A stretch of DNA of 64,000 nucleotides from Planctomycetaceae bacterium (GCA_021372945.1 JAJFTK010000061.1:1-64000); one strand, 5' to 3'; shown: positions 9,660 to 18,478, counted from the stretch's first letter. Numbers and translations: made by a program. The notes: generated from the letters alone by a model not told the origin.

Positions 9660-12022
9660 ACATGTGCTTCAGAAAACTCCTCGATCGACTTGCGCAGTTT
9701 TCGACACGAATGGTAGAACTCTTCCGGCTGCATCTCTTTAAGGAATACAAAGCCGCGAGTGGCACGGATCAGCGGGCTCTTGTGAAGATAAAACCATTCG
9801 CGGGACAGGCAGGTCTTCAACATTTGATATTGCTGAACCTGGATTTGCTGCGCCCATTCGGAGAATGGGCCATCGTACTCATAGCTTGGAAAGGACGCTT
9901 CCTTCTGGCTCAAGAATGCATTCTCAAAAGACTGCTGCATAATGGAAAACATGTTTAGACTGACCGGCACAAACACGTTAGCCTCGGATGGATCAAATCG
10001 ATACCACACATTGCGGTATCCCCAAATACGAATATCCGTGCGCTTGGTTTCGTGCTGGTAAATCTGCAGCGCTTCTGACATGGCCTGAAGGACCTTGTAG
10101 TGCGTATCCGGCCCGCTGGCTTCTGGATCCAAGGCAACGGATATCACATCCGGCTTGATTTGTTCCAAGTGTCGGACGATCGGCATTATATCCCGCTTAC
10201 GCGTCGGCTGCGGCGTGAAAACGTCTCCCGTATAGAAACCCAGCCGCAAGTGGGATACGTTGTCACAGTTCCAGCCGTAATAGCCCCACAAACATTCGGC
10301 TTCCCATTCCCTGCACATTCCCTTGAGCCGCTGGATATCACTCGGATCGATTTTGCCGGCATACTGGGTGCGAAAATAATAGAGAATATCTGCCAGGATC
10401 TTATCTATGGCCTTCATCGTTGACTGATAGACATCAAATAAGTTTCGCAAAAATCGTCGCGCACAACCCTCATTCTTCATATCGGCATTGGAAGCCGCCA
10501 CGCCGTCCAGGTACTGCCAGACATCACGGTTTCGCGCCACCTGATCGTGGGGATCAAAATACTTTTCTCGGTAGAGAGAAGCAAACTCAGCCGTGTGTAA
10601 AAAACGTTGAAGATTGACGACTTGTTCAGCCATAAAGCGATTGGTGACGGAAGTAAAGCCGCTCGTAAAGGTTAAAAAGTAATGGCGGTTACTTGCCCTT
10701 CGAAAATGTCGAACAATTTGAGCAAAATACCCTAGCATGATATCATCATGATGCGGCTCCGTATGCAGGAAACAAGTATTCTCCAAAGACTGCATCCCCC
10801 TGCCGATCTTGCGCTCGATATCGTCGATTACCTGTTGGTTCAAACGCGAAGTAGTTTCCTTTCGTTTCTGCAGCACTGCCCTGCCCAAAAGACTGCTCTG
10901 GTAATCACTTTTCGTCAGTTTACTTACGGGTTTCTCCTTTTGAACAGACAGTTTTACAACGATCTGTTCTACCTGGTCATCAGCCAGTTTTTTTGTGTCG
11001 CGAACGTCCTGATATTGCCGTTGGATGAGTTTTTGGGCGGCACCCTTGGTTAGATAGAAGCGTGCGTTTCGCAGGATATGCAGAGACGTTGCCGGGTGCT
11101 TCACATCCCGGTCTGATTGGATAGCGTCGGCAACAACCTGGGCCTTTGATTCACCGGCAGCCATTATGATGGCTGTACAATCCGAATTGAAGGTGATCGT
11201 ATTCAGTCCAATGGTAATCACGTGGCATTTGCGGGCAATCTCAATGCCGCCCAAGTCGCCGGCTGCCGCGGCTTGAGTTTCATAGTTGATCGAACATAAT
11301 CGCGTTGTTGAGAAATGATCTGATCCACTGATATTGAACCCGATATGGCCGTCAGGGCCGATCCCGCCGAGGAAAAAACCGATCCCGCCTAGCGCACGGA
11401 TCCGGGCCTCATAATCCATGCACCACTGGTCAACCCGTTCCAGGAGTTTTTTTTGCTTTTCTTCCAACTTATTCTTCGCATGACGGCAGCGAAGTGACAG
11501 GTCTACATACTTGTCCGGCCAGATTTCCTCTAACTGGCCTGCATCGTTAACACCTATCTTGCATGGATCGATCAGGATCGCTTTACGCCGATCCATACCG
11601 AATCCCTTAAGATAGTATTCCTTCACATAATAAGAGAAACTATTCGTCTGCGCAGAGTTAATCGGATAGAACTCATCAATCTGAACAAAATGCAAGCTCC
11701 TCATGTCTGGCTTGAGGAAAGGATCCAGGCCTGCTTCTTTCAGCTCAGCCTGGACAGTATGATTGCCCCATCCCTTGAGAAAATGATTGACGCATTTGAT
11801 AAAATACTCGGGTGTCTTGCCGGTCGGCAGAGAGACTACACCCCCGGGGTTTTGCTGAACCCATTCCAGAAAACGTAATGCCGTCAGCTTTCCCAGCATC
11901 GGGAAATTCGGCAATACGATTGCAGGGATCTTCTCTGTTGGAGGATAAAAACAATCATATTGAGATTTCCTCAATATGATTTTTTCAACTCTGGATAGTT
12001 TGATTGGTTCTGTTTTTGACAT
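9656..12022 (-). CDS. Glucosamine-6-phosphate deaminase-like / PIG-L deacetylase-like fusion
   Basis: The 788-residue protein has two enzymatic halves. Residues about 30-340 resemble NagB: VVSLPTGKTPEYF, VQIDEFYPI and GIGPDGHIGFN (about 217-226) match the deaminase active-site loops. From about 418 there is a PIG-L/LmbE-type metal-dependent N-deacetylase segment with PHHDD (His-His-Asp-Asp at about 424-427; the usual motif is PHPDD). Such long NagB-like fusions occur in Bacteroidetes and related groups. It could deacetylate and deaminate amino-sugar phosphates, feeding fructose-6-P. It is the second gene of the operon, 6 bases after the GH109 gene. Order of action and substrates are inferred. 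Confidence 0.82.
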   Translation of the reverse strand: MSKTEPIKLSRVEKIILRKSQYDCFYPPTEKIPAIVLPNFPMLGKLTALRFLEWVQQNPGGVVSLPTGKTPEYFIKCVNHFLKGWGNHTVQAELKEAGLDPFLKPDMRSLHFVQIDEFYPINSAQTNSFSYYVKEYYLKGFGMDRRKAILIDPCKIGVNDAGQLEEIWPDKYVDLSLRCRHAKNKLEEKQKKLLERVDQWCMDYEARIRALGGIGFFLGGIGPDGHIGFNISGSDHFSTTRLCSINYETQAAAAGDLGGIEIARKCHVITIGLNTITFNSDCTAIIMAAGESKAQVVADAIQSDRDVKHPATSLHILRNARFYLTKGAAQKLIQRQYQDVRDTKKLADDQVEQIVVKLSVQKEKPVSKLTKSDYQSSLLGRAVLQKRKETTSRLNQQVIDDIERKIGRGMQSLENTCFLHTEPHHDDIMLGYFAQIVRHFRRASNRHYFLTFTSGFTSVTNRFMAEQVVNLQRFLHTAEFASLYREKYFDPHDQVARNRDVWQYLDGVAASNADMKNEGCARRFLRNLFDVYQSTMKAIDKILADILYYFRTQYAGKIDPSDIQRLKGMCREWEAECLWGYYGWNCDNVSHLRLGFYTGDVFTPQPTRKRDIMPIVRHLEQIKPDVISVALDPEASGPDTHYKVLQAMSEALQIYQHETKRTDIRIWGYRNVWYRFDPSEANVFVPVSLNMFSIMQQSFENAFLSQKEASFPSYEYDGPFSEWAQQIQVQQYQMLKTCLSREWFYLHKSPLIRATRGFVFLKEMQPEEFYHSCRKLRKSIEEFSEAHV

Positions 12023-12028
12023 AGTTTA

Positions 12029-13453
12029 TCATACGTTTAATTGTACTAATGAATCAGCTTTATGAATTTCTTTCACACCTGTAATCGCTTCAAGTTTCAG
12101 TGAAACAGGCTGATTTGTCTTCCAGTTCCCGCGCGTAAAATCAGGAACATCAACAGAATTCGACCGCTGGGCAATCGACTTGATGGAAAGAGGGGTAATA
12201 CAGGACCATAATGCGGCATCATAACAATCCATATCCACGGGCAGGCCATTTCGCAGTGAATTAATCAGAGACCAATCCATCAGAAAATCCATCCCGCCAT
12301 GACCGCCGACCTTTTGGGCCATCTCGCCGATCCGACTTACAATTTCCGGCGAATACATCTTATAGAGCTCCTGCATCTTCTCCTGTGAGACCGCTTCATC
12401 GCCAAAGGCAATCATTGTTTTGGGCCACTTTTGAGCAAACGCCTTCGTTCCCGACAACAGATGGATACGTGAATACGGCCGCGGCGAACTGACGTCATGC
12501 TGAATCATGATCGTCCTTCCTTTGAACGTACGGATCAGCGTCGTATTGATATTGCCCCTGTAATGACCGTTGACAAACGGGGCATAAAAACTGTCTTCAG
12601 CGGCGCGCCTTTTTGCTTCAGCATTCATCGTAAAATCATTACTGGCCATACAAGTCAGATGATCCATTCGATCGCCGCGGTTGATGTCCATGCATTGACA
12701 GATCGGACCCAATCCATGAGTTGGATACAGGTTGCCGTTACGCCTGGCATTTTCCTTCAATCGCCACATATCAGCGTAAGAGTCTTTACTAAAATTCATC
12801 CCCACAAGATTATGGATGTAGGCGCCTTCGCCATGAACCAAATCACCAAATAATCCCTGGCGCACCATATTGAGGGTTAACATCTCAAAAAAATCATAGC
12901 AGCAGTTCTCAAGTATAACGCAATGCTTTCGAGTGCGTTCTGATGTTTCGACTAACTGCCAACATTCATCCAGTGTCGTAGCAGCCGGTACTTCCGTAGC
13001 GGCATGCTTACCATGTTCCATTGCATAAACAGCCATCGGAGCGTGTAATTCCCACGGGGTCGCGATATAAACAAGGTCAATATCCTCGCGTTGGCACATT
13101 CCCTTCCAGGCATCTTCACTGTCGGTGTAAACTGCCGGTTTTGGAAAACCGGATTCGGAGAGCATTTTCTCAACTCTGTCGGTACAGGATTTGCGCTTGT
13201 CACAAATCGCAGCGATCTCAATGCCTTCAATGTAAGTCATCCGCTTGACTGCACCAGGACCTCTATTGCCAAGCCCGACGAAAGCGACTCTCACGGTCGG
13301 CATCTTTGGAGCTCGATAGCCGCACATATTGAATCCACTTTGCCGACTCAAAAAGCCAGACTTTGATTTCACGGAATCAGTGCATCCACTGAGAAACGCT
13401 GCACCTCCAATAGCAAGAGTCATACTCTGCAAGAAATCTCTTCGAGTGTTCAT
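12029..13453 (-). CDS. GH109-type alpha-N-acetylgalactosaminidase (Gfo/Idh/MocA fold)
   Basis: The 474-residue NAD-dependent glycosidase-type protein begins with a twin-arginine leader (MNTRRDFLQS) and a lipobox-like LSGC. The NAD-binding VAFVGLGNRGPGAV opens the Rossmann domain. The stretches EVPAATTLDECW, ENCCYDFFEMLTLNM, GEGAYIHNL, GNLYPTHGLGP and TSPRPYSRIHLLSG closely follow GH109 enzymes, which hydrolyse terminal alpha-GalNAc (for example blood-group A) by an NAD-linked redox mechanism. The start at 13453 follows AAAGGA; longer in-frame starts up to 13570 add non-signal sequence. As the first gene of the operon, opposite the AraC regulator, it defines the likely substrate class. Other Gfo/Idh activities cannot be excluded. 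Confidence 0.85.
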   Translation of the reverse strand: MNTRRDFLQSMTLAIGGAAFLSGCTDSVKSKSGFLSRQSGFNMCGYRAPKMPTVRVAFVGLGNRGPGAVKRMTYIEGIEIAAICDKRKSCTDRVEKMLSESGFPKPAVYTDSEDAWKGMCQREDIDLVYIATPWELHAPMAVYAMEHGKHAATEVPAATTLDECWQLVETSERTRKHCVILENCCYDFFEMLTLNMVRQGLFGDLVHGEGAYIHNLVGMNFSKDSYADMWRLKENARRNGNLYPTHGLGPICQCMDINRGDRMDHLTCMASNDFTMNAEAKRRAAEDSFYAPFVNGHYRGNINTTLIRTFKGRTIMIQHDVSSPRPYSRIHLLSGTKAFAQKWPKTMIAFGDEAVSQEKMQELYKMYSPEIVSRIGEMAQKVGGHGGMDFLMDWSLINSLRNGLPVDMDCYDAALWSCITPLSIKSIAQRSNSVDVPDFTRGNWKTNQPVSLKLEAITGVKEIHKADSLVQLNV

Positions 13454-13606
13454 CTGAATCCTTTCATGTGTCGCCATTCTATGTTGAGCAGGATGCCTGA
13501 GAAGGATCTCCCATGCCTCTATGTCTGCTCTGGCAAGATTGATTCTAATATAGAATAGTAACTCGTACAAGGGTAATATAATTGCAATTCTACTTGATTA
13601 AAATAG

Positions 13607-13632
13607 ATTGATGTAATATATTGATGTATATT
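13607..13632. promoter_or_regulatory. Tandem 13-bp direct repeat, possible AraC-type operator
   Basis: ATTGATGTAATAT (13607-13619) is followed immediately by ATTGATGTATATT (13620-13632), identical at 11 of 13 positions. It lies in the AT-rich intergenic region between the divergent GH109 operon and the AraC gene. AraC proteins often bind direct repeats, so it may control one or both transcripts. Confidence 0.45.
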
Positions 13633-13660
13633 AGTAAGGTTTTATTAAGCAGATCACTAT

Positions 13661-14545
13661 ATGAATCGACCCGCACAATCAATTAAAAAAAAATACACCT
13701 CCGGCAAGCCTGGAAAAGTGGTCGAAGCAGCTTATTTTTACTACGATACCGCCCCTGATCACAACCACAACTTCGCGATCGTTTGCGGCGGCTATGAGAA
13801 ATGCGATCGCGATTTCGAAATTAACCGGACACATTACCCCTATTATTTTGTGAAATATACTGTCCGAGGTAGGGGAACAATGGAAATCAACGGACAGATC
13901 CTCCCGTTGAGACCGGGAATACTGACAGGTTTTGAACCAGGCACTGCTCACCATTACAGAGCGGATCCGATCGATCCAATGGAACATATTTTTATCACCT
14001 TCCTGGGAAACCAAGCCCCGGATCTTTTCCGCAGAAGCACCCTGTCCGAAAACCATTTTATCGAAGCCGCCAATCCTGAACAAATGCTCAGGCAATGCCG
14101 GAAAATCATTGATGTCGGCCTTCAAAAACCTCCCTTTTCCCAGGAAATCTGCTGCCATTACCTGCACATCCTGCTCCTGGAAATGGCGGCATCTTCGGCT
14201 AATCCAACCGCACGCATATCAATATCGACGCATACCTATCAGAAATGCAAAGCCTATATCGATGATCATTTCTCATTCATTCAGACTCCGGGCGAAGTGG
14301 CCAAAAAGTGTGACATTGATGTTCGTTATATGGCCAGTTTATTTAAGAAACACTGTCATACCTCTCCCAGCCAGTATATTATGGCACTGAAACTGAATAA
14401 AGCTGCCAATCTACTGCTGAGCACTGACAATAAGATAAAGGAGATTGCAGGACAGGTCGGGTTCGATGATCCTTATCATTTTTCAAAGAACTTCAAGCAA
14501 TTTCACGGTCAGTCACCTGTTCACTACCGTCATGCACACATGTAA
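13661..14545 (+). CDS. AraC family transcriptional regulator
   Basis: The 294-residue protein has an N-terminal cupin-like sensor half (RTHYPYYFVKYTVRGRGTMEINGQ is split over the expected beta strands, about 50-80) and a C-terminal double helix-turn-helix (about 195-292). The latter includes EVAKKCDIDVRYMASLFKKH and the signature IKEIAGQVGFDDPYHFSKNFKQFHG. It is transcribed away from the glycan operon across a ~200-base shared upstream region with a direct repeat. It probably senses a sugar from the target glycan and activates the operon; ligand and direction of control are inferred. Confidence 0.9.
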   Translation: MNRPAQSIKKKYTSGKPGKVVEAAYFYYDTAPDHNHNFAIVCGGYEKCDRDFEINRTHYPYYFVKYTVRGRGTMEINGQILPLRPGILTGFEPGTAHHYRADPIDPMEHIFITFLGNQAPDLFRRSTLSENHFIEAANPEQMLRQCRKIIDVGLQKPPFSQEICCHYLHILLLEMAASSANPTARISISTHTYQKCKAYIDDHFSFIQTPGEVAKKCDIDVRYMASLFKKHCHTSPSQYIMALKLNKAANLLLSTDNKIKEIAGQVGFDDPYHFSKNFKQFHGQSPVHYRHAHM

Positions 14546-14618
14546 CAATCGCGGACGGCGAACGACCAAATCTCAGGAGAACCCTTCACCGATTGACCTC
14601 AGGATCGGATTCAATCGG

Positions 14619-15247
14619 ACCAGCGGGGGTAAACTTATAGGTGTTGCTGTAGGTGAGATCATCCATTAGGTCCTTTTGCAGACAAGGGAAATTTGGCAGA
14701 AGATAACATTATTGATGCCCACTTATTTAGAGATGAGGATGGCAAGTTGTATCTATATTATGTTAAGATAGGCGATCCTTTTGTCATCTTTGTTCAGCCC
14801 ATGAGCGATCCTTTAACAAAAATGGGCCAACGACAGGAAGTGCTCCGTCCCTCTGCTGAATGGGAGCAGCGTCGCGGGCGTGTGACCGAAGGTCCCTGGA
14901 TGCTTAAATATAAAGGAACCTACTATCTGATGTATTCCGGCAGTGGAGCCATCGGGCCGGAATACGCTGTCGGTTATGCGACAAGCAATTCACCGATGGG
15001 ACCATTTAGAAAATTTGCAGGCAATCCGATTGCAAAACAAGGGAACGGTGTCTATGGACCTGGTCACAATTGTGTGATTGAAGACGCGCTAGGGAATTTA
15101 TGGATGGTTTATCATCAGCAGAATAGTCAGAAAATTGGGTGGGACAGGTTTTTGGCAATTGACCCACTATGGTTTGATAAAGAAGGGGTCCTTCACGTGA
15201 AAGTGACTCGCGGCACCGATGAAACAATAGAAAGACATGCTCGATAA
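14619..15247 (+). pseudogene. Degenerate GH43-like glycosidase fragment
   Basis: Two frames together give the C-terminal part of a GH43 beta-propeller glycosidase. GGKLIGVAVG (ending near 14652) continues in another frame as DHPLGPFADKGNLAEDN (from 14657), so there is a frameshift near 14654. The second frame holds IIDAHLFRDEDGKLYLYY (the propeller Asp), VTEGPWMLKYKGTYYLMYSGS (the usual general-acid Glu in TEGP) and NSPMGPF. The N-terminal half with the first catalytic Asp is missing. The right-hand frame can be read as 184 residues from TTG at 14693, but that would not make a full propeller. Confidence 0.75.
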
Positions 15248-15264
15248 AGTCTTATTGCTTACTA

Positions 15265-15826
15265 AAATCTGTTCGCGGAATTGATTTTGTTGGTGTTGAT
15301 AATGTCGCAGGGCCTAAACTTGCCATCAATCACTTCGTTTCCTGCGGTCATAAACGAATAGGCTTTTTGTGCTGCCATGATGAGTCTGTGGTATCAAATA
15401 ACAGACGATATGGTTTTGAAAAAGCTATGTTAGAGGCTGGATTGTCTGTTGAGCTGCGATATATGCTTGCCGGCAGGGGGACTTATGAGAGCGGTTATGC
15501 AATGAAATCCTATTTGGAGCAGAAAGATAAAAATATGGCTACAGCCTTTTTCTGCCAAAATGACGTTGCTGCTATAGGTGCTATAAAAGCATTGAACGAA
15601 TATGGTCTTTCTGTGCCTGGTGATATCTCTCTTATAGGATATGATAATATTCAGCAAGCGTTATATTCGCGGCCGTCCCTGACTACAATTGGTGCGTGCA
15701 TGGATACTCTTGTCAAAGATTGCAGGAAAATTTAACTGCAAAAACAAATAACGAAAACAATGAACTTGTACAGGAATTAATGACCCTGAACTGATATTGC
15801 GGGACAGTGTAGCTGTTATCAAATAA
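15265..15826 (+). pseudogene. Degenerate LacI/GalR family regulator fragment
   Basis: The sugar-binding half of a LacI-type repressor is recognisable: VGVDNVAGPKLAINHF, GHKRIGFLCC, NNRRYGFEKAMLEAGL, AFFCQNDVAAIGAIKAL, VPGDISLIGYD and PSLTTIG. The N-terminal helix-turn-helix is absent. The frame stops early at 15735, but the family C-terminus continues in other frames (ENLTAK from about 15727, then NDPELILRDSVAVIK ending with TAA at 15824-15826), so there are at least two frameshifts. It directly follows the GH43 remnant and was probably that gene's regulator. Confidence 0.75.
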
Positions 15827-15909
15827 AAATGAAAAGAAACGCATTATGAAAAAATACAGTACGGTTGTTATATATTTTCGAGGGAGTCCGAAATCTGTGG
15901 TTTCAAAAA

Positions 15910-16776
15910 TCACAGGCAGAACTTGTAGGTCAGTATCTTGTATAGCAGCTTGGCCGCCAGCAGGTCGCTCGCCCACATGCTTTCGCGCGGGCACAGCTCC
16001 ACCAGGTCAAATCCCACCAGCGTCCGCTGCTCGCACACGCGCCGCACCAGTGCCAGCGCATCGTACCATCGCATCCCGCCGGGTTCCGGCGTACCCGTCG
16101 CCGGCATGATCGATGGGTCGAACACATCAAGGTCGATCGTCAAGTACACATTTTCCGTCAGTTTGGAAACCACCTGGTCGATCCAGTCGGTGCCGCGGTT
16201 GTCAAAGATCGCGTGCGCAAAGAACACCCGGTCCATCTGCAGGTCCCTGGTCTCGCAGACGTCCATGCTGCGGATCCCCACCTGCACGATCGGCGCGATC
16301 TCGCGGGCCCGCGCCATCACGCAGGCGTGATTATGCGTACTGCCCTCGTAGCTGTCGCGCAGATCGGCGTGCGCATCAAGCTGCAGGATGGTGAGCTTTC
16401 CGTATTTTGCGGCAAACGCCTTGAACGCTCCAACGCTGACGGAGTGCTCACCCCCCAGCAGCACAGGGAATTTTCCGGCATTGAGCAGCCGCTGTATCCG
16501 CTGCTGCACGACTTCGGACAGTTCTTCGGGTTTGGCGAATCCCACAACCGCCGGTTCCGTAAAGATGCCCCGGCGATAGACCTCGCTGCCGGTCTCAATG
16601 TCGTAATACTCCAGGTTGAACGACGCATCCAGGATCGCCTGCGGCCCCTTGTCGGCGCCTTTCATCCACGTGCTCGTGCCGTCGAACGGCACCGGCAGCA
16701 GCGCGATCTCGGCCGTGTTTGGATTGTAATACTCCGCCGCAAAATCCCCGAATTGTGTCCTCTTGGTCTTGCCCAT
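15910..16776 (-). CDS. speB: Agmatinase (ureohydrolase family)
   Basis: The 288-residue Mn-dependent ureohydrolase hydrolyses agmatine to putrescine and urea. Metal-binding motifs are GGEHSVSVG, LDAHADLRD and IDLDVFDPS, all intact, together with the substrate-loop residues in STHNHACVMARA. I chose ATG at 16776 because it follows GGGGAA at good spacing; a TTG-started extension to 16797 is unlikely. It lies downstream of the arginine decarboxylase gene on the same strand, giving a two-step arginine-agmatine-putrescine pathway. A stem-loop lies between the two genes. Arginase or guanidinobutyrase activity is less likely given the decarboxylase partner. Confidence 0.9.
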   Translation of the reverse strand: MGKTKRTQFGDFAAEYYNPNTAEIALLPVPFDGTSTWMKGADKGPQAILDASFNLEYYDIETGSEVYRRGIFTEPAVVGFAKPEELSEVVQQRIQRLLNAGKFPVLLGGEHSVSVGAFKAFAAKYGKLTILQLDAHADLRDSYEGSTHNHACVMARAREIAPIVQVGIRSMDVCETRDLQMDRVFFAHAIFDNRGTDWIDQVVSKLTENVYLTIDLDVFDPSIMPATGTPEPGGMRWYDALALVRRVCEQRTLVGFDLVELCPRESMWASDLLAAKLLYKILTYKFCL

Positions 16777-16797
16777 GCCTGTTCCCCTGTCAAACAA

Positions 16798-16822
16798 AAA
16801 GGCGGCTCAGGCAGCCGCCTTT
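16798..16822 (-). terminator. Stem-loop with T-run between pdaD and speB
   Basis: AAAGGCGGCT and AGCCGCCTTT form a perfect 10-bp stem around a 5-base loop. Read on the minus strand it is followed by TTTTTG, the form of an intrinsic terminator. It lies 29 bases after the decarboxylase stop and just ahead of the agmatinase ribosome-binding site, so it may end or attenuate the first transcript. Confidence 0.75.
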
Positions 16823-16851
16823 GACTTTACTGTATAAGCCCGCTTGCCAGC

Positions 16852-17406
16852 CTATTCAAAAATAAACACCGCCAGCGCGACCGTCGTCGTCCACAAGCCC
16901 TTTTGCCCCTGGGCGGTCTGCGTGATGTTCGTGGTCTTGACGAACAGTTTGCTGGATTTGTACGCCTGTTCCTTTTCGGACCAGGCCAGGTCCGGATCCA
17001 GTTCGATGCCCAGCGTGGTTCCCAGCATGCCGGCTGCCAGGTCTTCGGCCATATCCTCGGCCTCTTTCTTGTTCATGCCGTGGCCGTGCACCTCGCTCAG
17101 GTAACCCCACTTGTTCTTATTGCGAGGCACCGCCACGCCCACCGAAGAGGCGATCAAGCGTCCATGCTCATTGGTATCGCAGCGCGCCAGCACGCAGAAC
17201 GATATCGCTCCCGGCTGAAGCATCTCGATGCCTTTTTCACGCTTGACGATCTTGCAGTTCGGCGGCAGGATCGACGAGACCTGCACCAGGTTCTGCTGCG
17301 CAACGCCGGCCTGGCGAAGCGCATCTTCAAACGACTTCAATTGATATTTATGACGACCAACACCCTTGGTCAGAAACATCTTTGCAGGAACCATGTTATG
17401 CAGCAT
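16852..17406 (-). CDS. pdaD: Pyruvoyl-dependent arginine decarboxylase
   Basis: The 184-residue protein converts arginine to agmatine using a self-generated pyruvoyl group. The proenzyme cleavage site is NLVQVSSILPPNC: cleavage between the two serines (about 44 and 45) would make the pyruvoyl group on the larger chain. VPAKMFLTKGVGRHK near the start and WGYLSEVHG are also typical. ATG at 17406 has AGGAG at seven bases; the ATG at 17412 is too close to it. A good promoter lies just upstream (17454-17481). The next gene is agmatinase, confirming the polyamine role. Confidence 0.92.
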   Translation of the reverse strand: MLHNMVPAKMFLTKGVGRHKYQLKSFEDALRQAGVAQQNLVQVSSILPPNCKIVKREKGIEMLQPGAISFCVLARCDTNEHGRLIASSVGVAVPRNKNKWGYLSEVHGHGMNKKEAEDMAEDLAAGMLGTTLGIELDPDLAWSEKEQAYKSSKLFVKTTNITQTAQGQKGLWTTTVALAVFIFE

Positions 17407-17453
17407 TGCCATTCTCCTAATCCAAAGATCCCATTTTTCAAAAAGAAGAACGG

Positions 17454-17481
17454 ATTATAGTAATTCATCCATCTAATACAA
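17454..17481 (-). promoter_or_regulatory. Sigma70-like promoter for pdaD
   Basis: On the minus strand, TTGTAT (17481-17476) is followed after 16 bases by TATAAT (17459-17454), about 48 bases ahead of the start codon. The -10 box is a perfect match. Confidence 0.6.
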
Positions 17482-17709
17482 ATAAAAAAACGCCAAAACG
17501 CCAAAAGGGTTCGTCGGCCCATTTTTTCGCCGCCCGGATTAAACCAAACACTGTGAGAACCTGCAATCACTGCTTCGTATTGCAGACTTGAGTCGTCGCA
17601 TATCAATCCAAAAAATCATTCGAAAATGGTGCCTGGGCCCGAACTTTTACGCAAGAGTGAGCATAAAACCGATGATTAAAAAAATCTTGGGATATTCCGG
17701 TTAAAATTG

Positions 17710-17737
17710 TTGCCAAAAGACGAGAACATTCTATAAT
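17710..17737 (+). promoter_or_regulatory. Sigma70-like promoter for the DksA-like gene
   Basis: TTGCCA (17710-17715) and TATAAT (17732-17737) are separated by 16 bases and lie about 42 bases before the GTG start. The rest of 17413-17779 holds only this promoter, the pdaD promoter and a twofold CGCCAAAA repeat near 17491. Confidence 0.65.
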
Positions 17738-17779
17738 TCCCGCCGTTATATTACAACGGACCTTAGAAAAAGGGATAAT

Positions 17780-18478
17780 GTGAGGAAGAAAATAGAGAAA
17801 AAGACTGTAAAGAAGGCGCCGAAGAAGGCGGCCACCCCCAAAAAAGCAGAAGCCGCCCCCAAAAAAGCTGCCCCCGTCAAGAAGGCCGCGCCAAATAAAC
17901 CGGCGGCGACAAAGAAATTCTCGCCCAAACAGCTCGATCACTACAGGCAGTTGCTGGTCGAAAAGAGACATGAGATCCAAGGCGTTGTCAGCGTCATGGA
18001 AGAGAACATCTTCCAGAGCGGCGGCGATATCTCGAGTATGCCCGTTCACCTGGCCGATATCGGCACCGACAGCTATGAACAGGAATTCAGCCTCGGTTTG
18101 ATGGCCGAAGAGAAAAAGATCCTGCTGGAGATCCACAAGGCGCTCGATCGCATCGCCAACGGCACCTACGGCATCTGCGAAGGCCTGGATATCCCGATCG
18201 AATCCAACCGCCTGGAAGCCATCCCCTGGACCCGCTTCAGCATGGAATACGCGCGCATGGTCGAGACCCAGGACCCAAGGCTGGAAACTTTCAAACGCCG
18301 ACCGATCGACATCGAACGCGAAGACGAATCCGACAGCGACGATGAAGCGGAAACGGAAACGGAAGAGGCCGCCGAGAAGATCGAATTCGACGATTCCATG
18401 GAATCGCTCGACGAGATCGAAGAGGAAGATTCGGACTACGAAGGAGATGACCTGGATCGCCAGAGAGATTCCGCCTGA
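17780..18478 (+). CDS. DksA/TraR-like regulator lacking most zinc-finger cysteines
   Basis: The 232-residue protein has three parts. Residues 1-50 are a Lys/Ala/Pro-rich, strongly basic tail with repeated PKKA units, like a nucleic-acid-binding tail. Residues about 52-175 match the DksA/TraR coiled-coil plus C4 domain (KQLDHYRQLLVEKRHEI, DIGTDSYEQEFSLGL, KALDRIANGTYGIC). The rest is acidic (DESDSDDEAETET and similar). Of the four zinc-ligand Cys in GTYGICxxC...CxxC only the first remains (CEGL, then FSMEY), so zinc binding is doubtful. Translation starts at GTG 17780. DksA proteins bind the RNA polymerase secondary channel; that role is likely but not certain here. Confidence 0.82.
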   Translation: MRKKIEKKTVKKAPKKAATPKKAEAAPKKAAPVKKAAPNKPAATKKFSPKQLDHYRQLLVEKRHEIQGVVSVMEENIFQSGGDISSMPVHLADIGTDSYEQEFSLGLMAEEKKILLEIHKALDRIANGTYGICEGLDIPIESNRLEAIPWTRFSMEYARMVETQDPRLETFKRRPIDIEREDESDSDDEAETETEEAAEKIEFDDSMESLDEIEEEDSDYEGDDLDRQRDSA

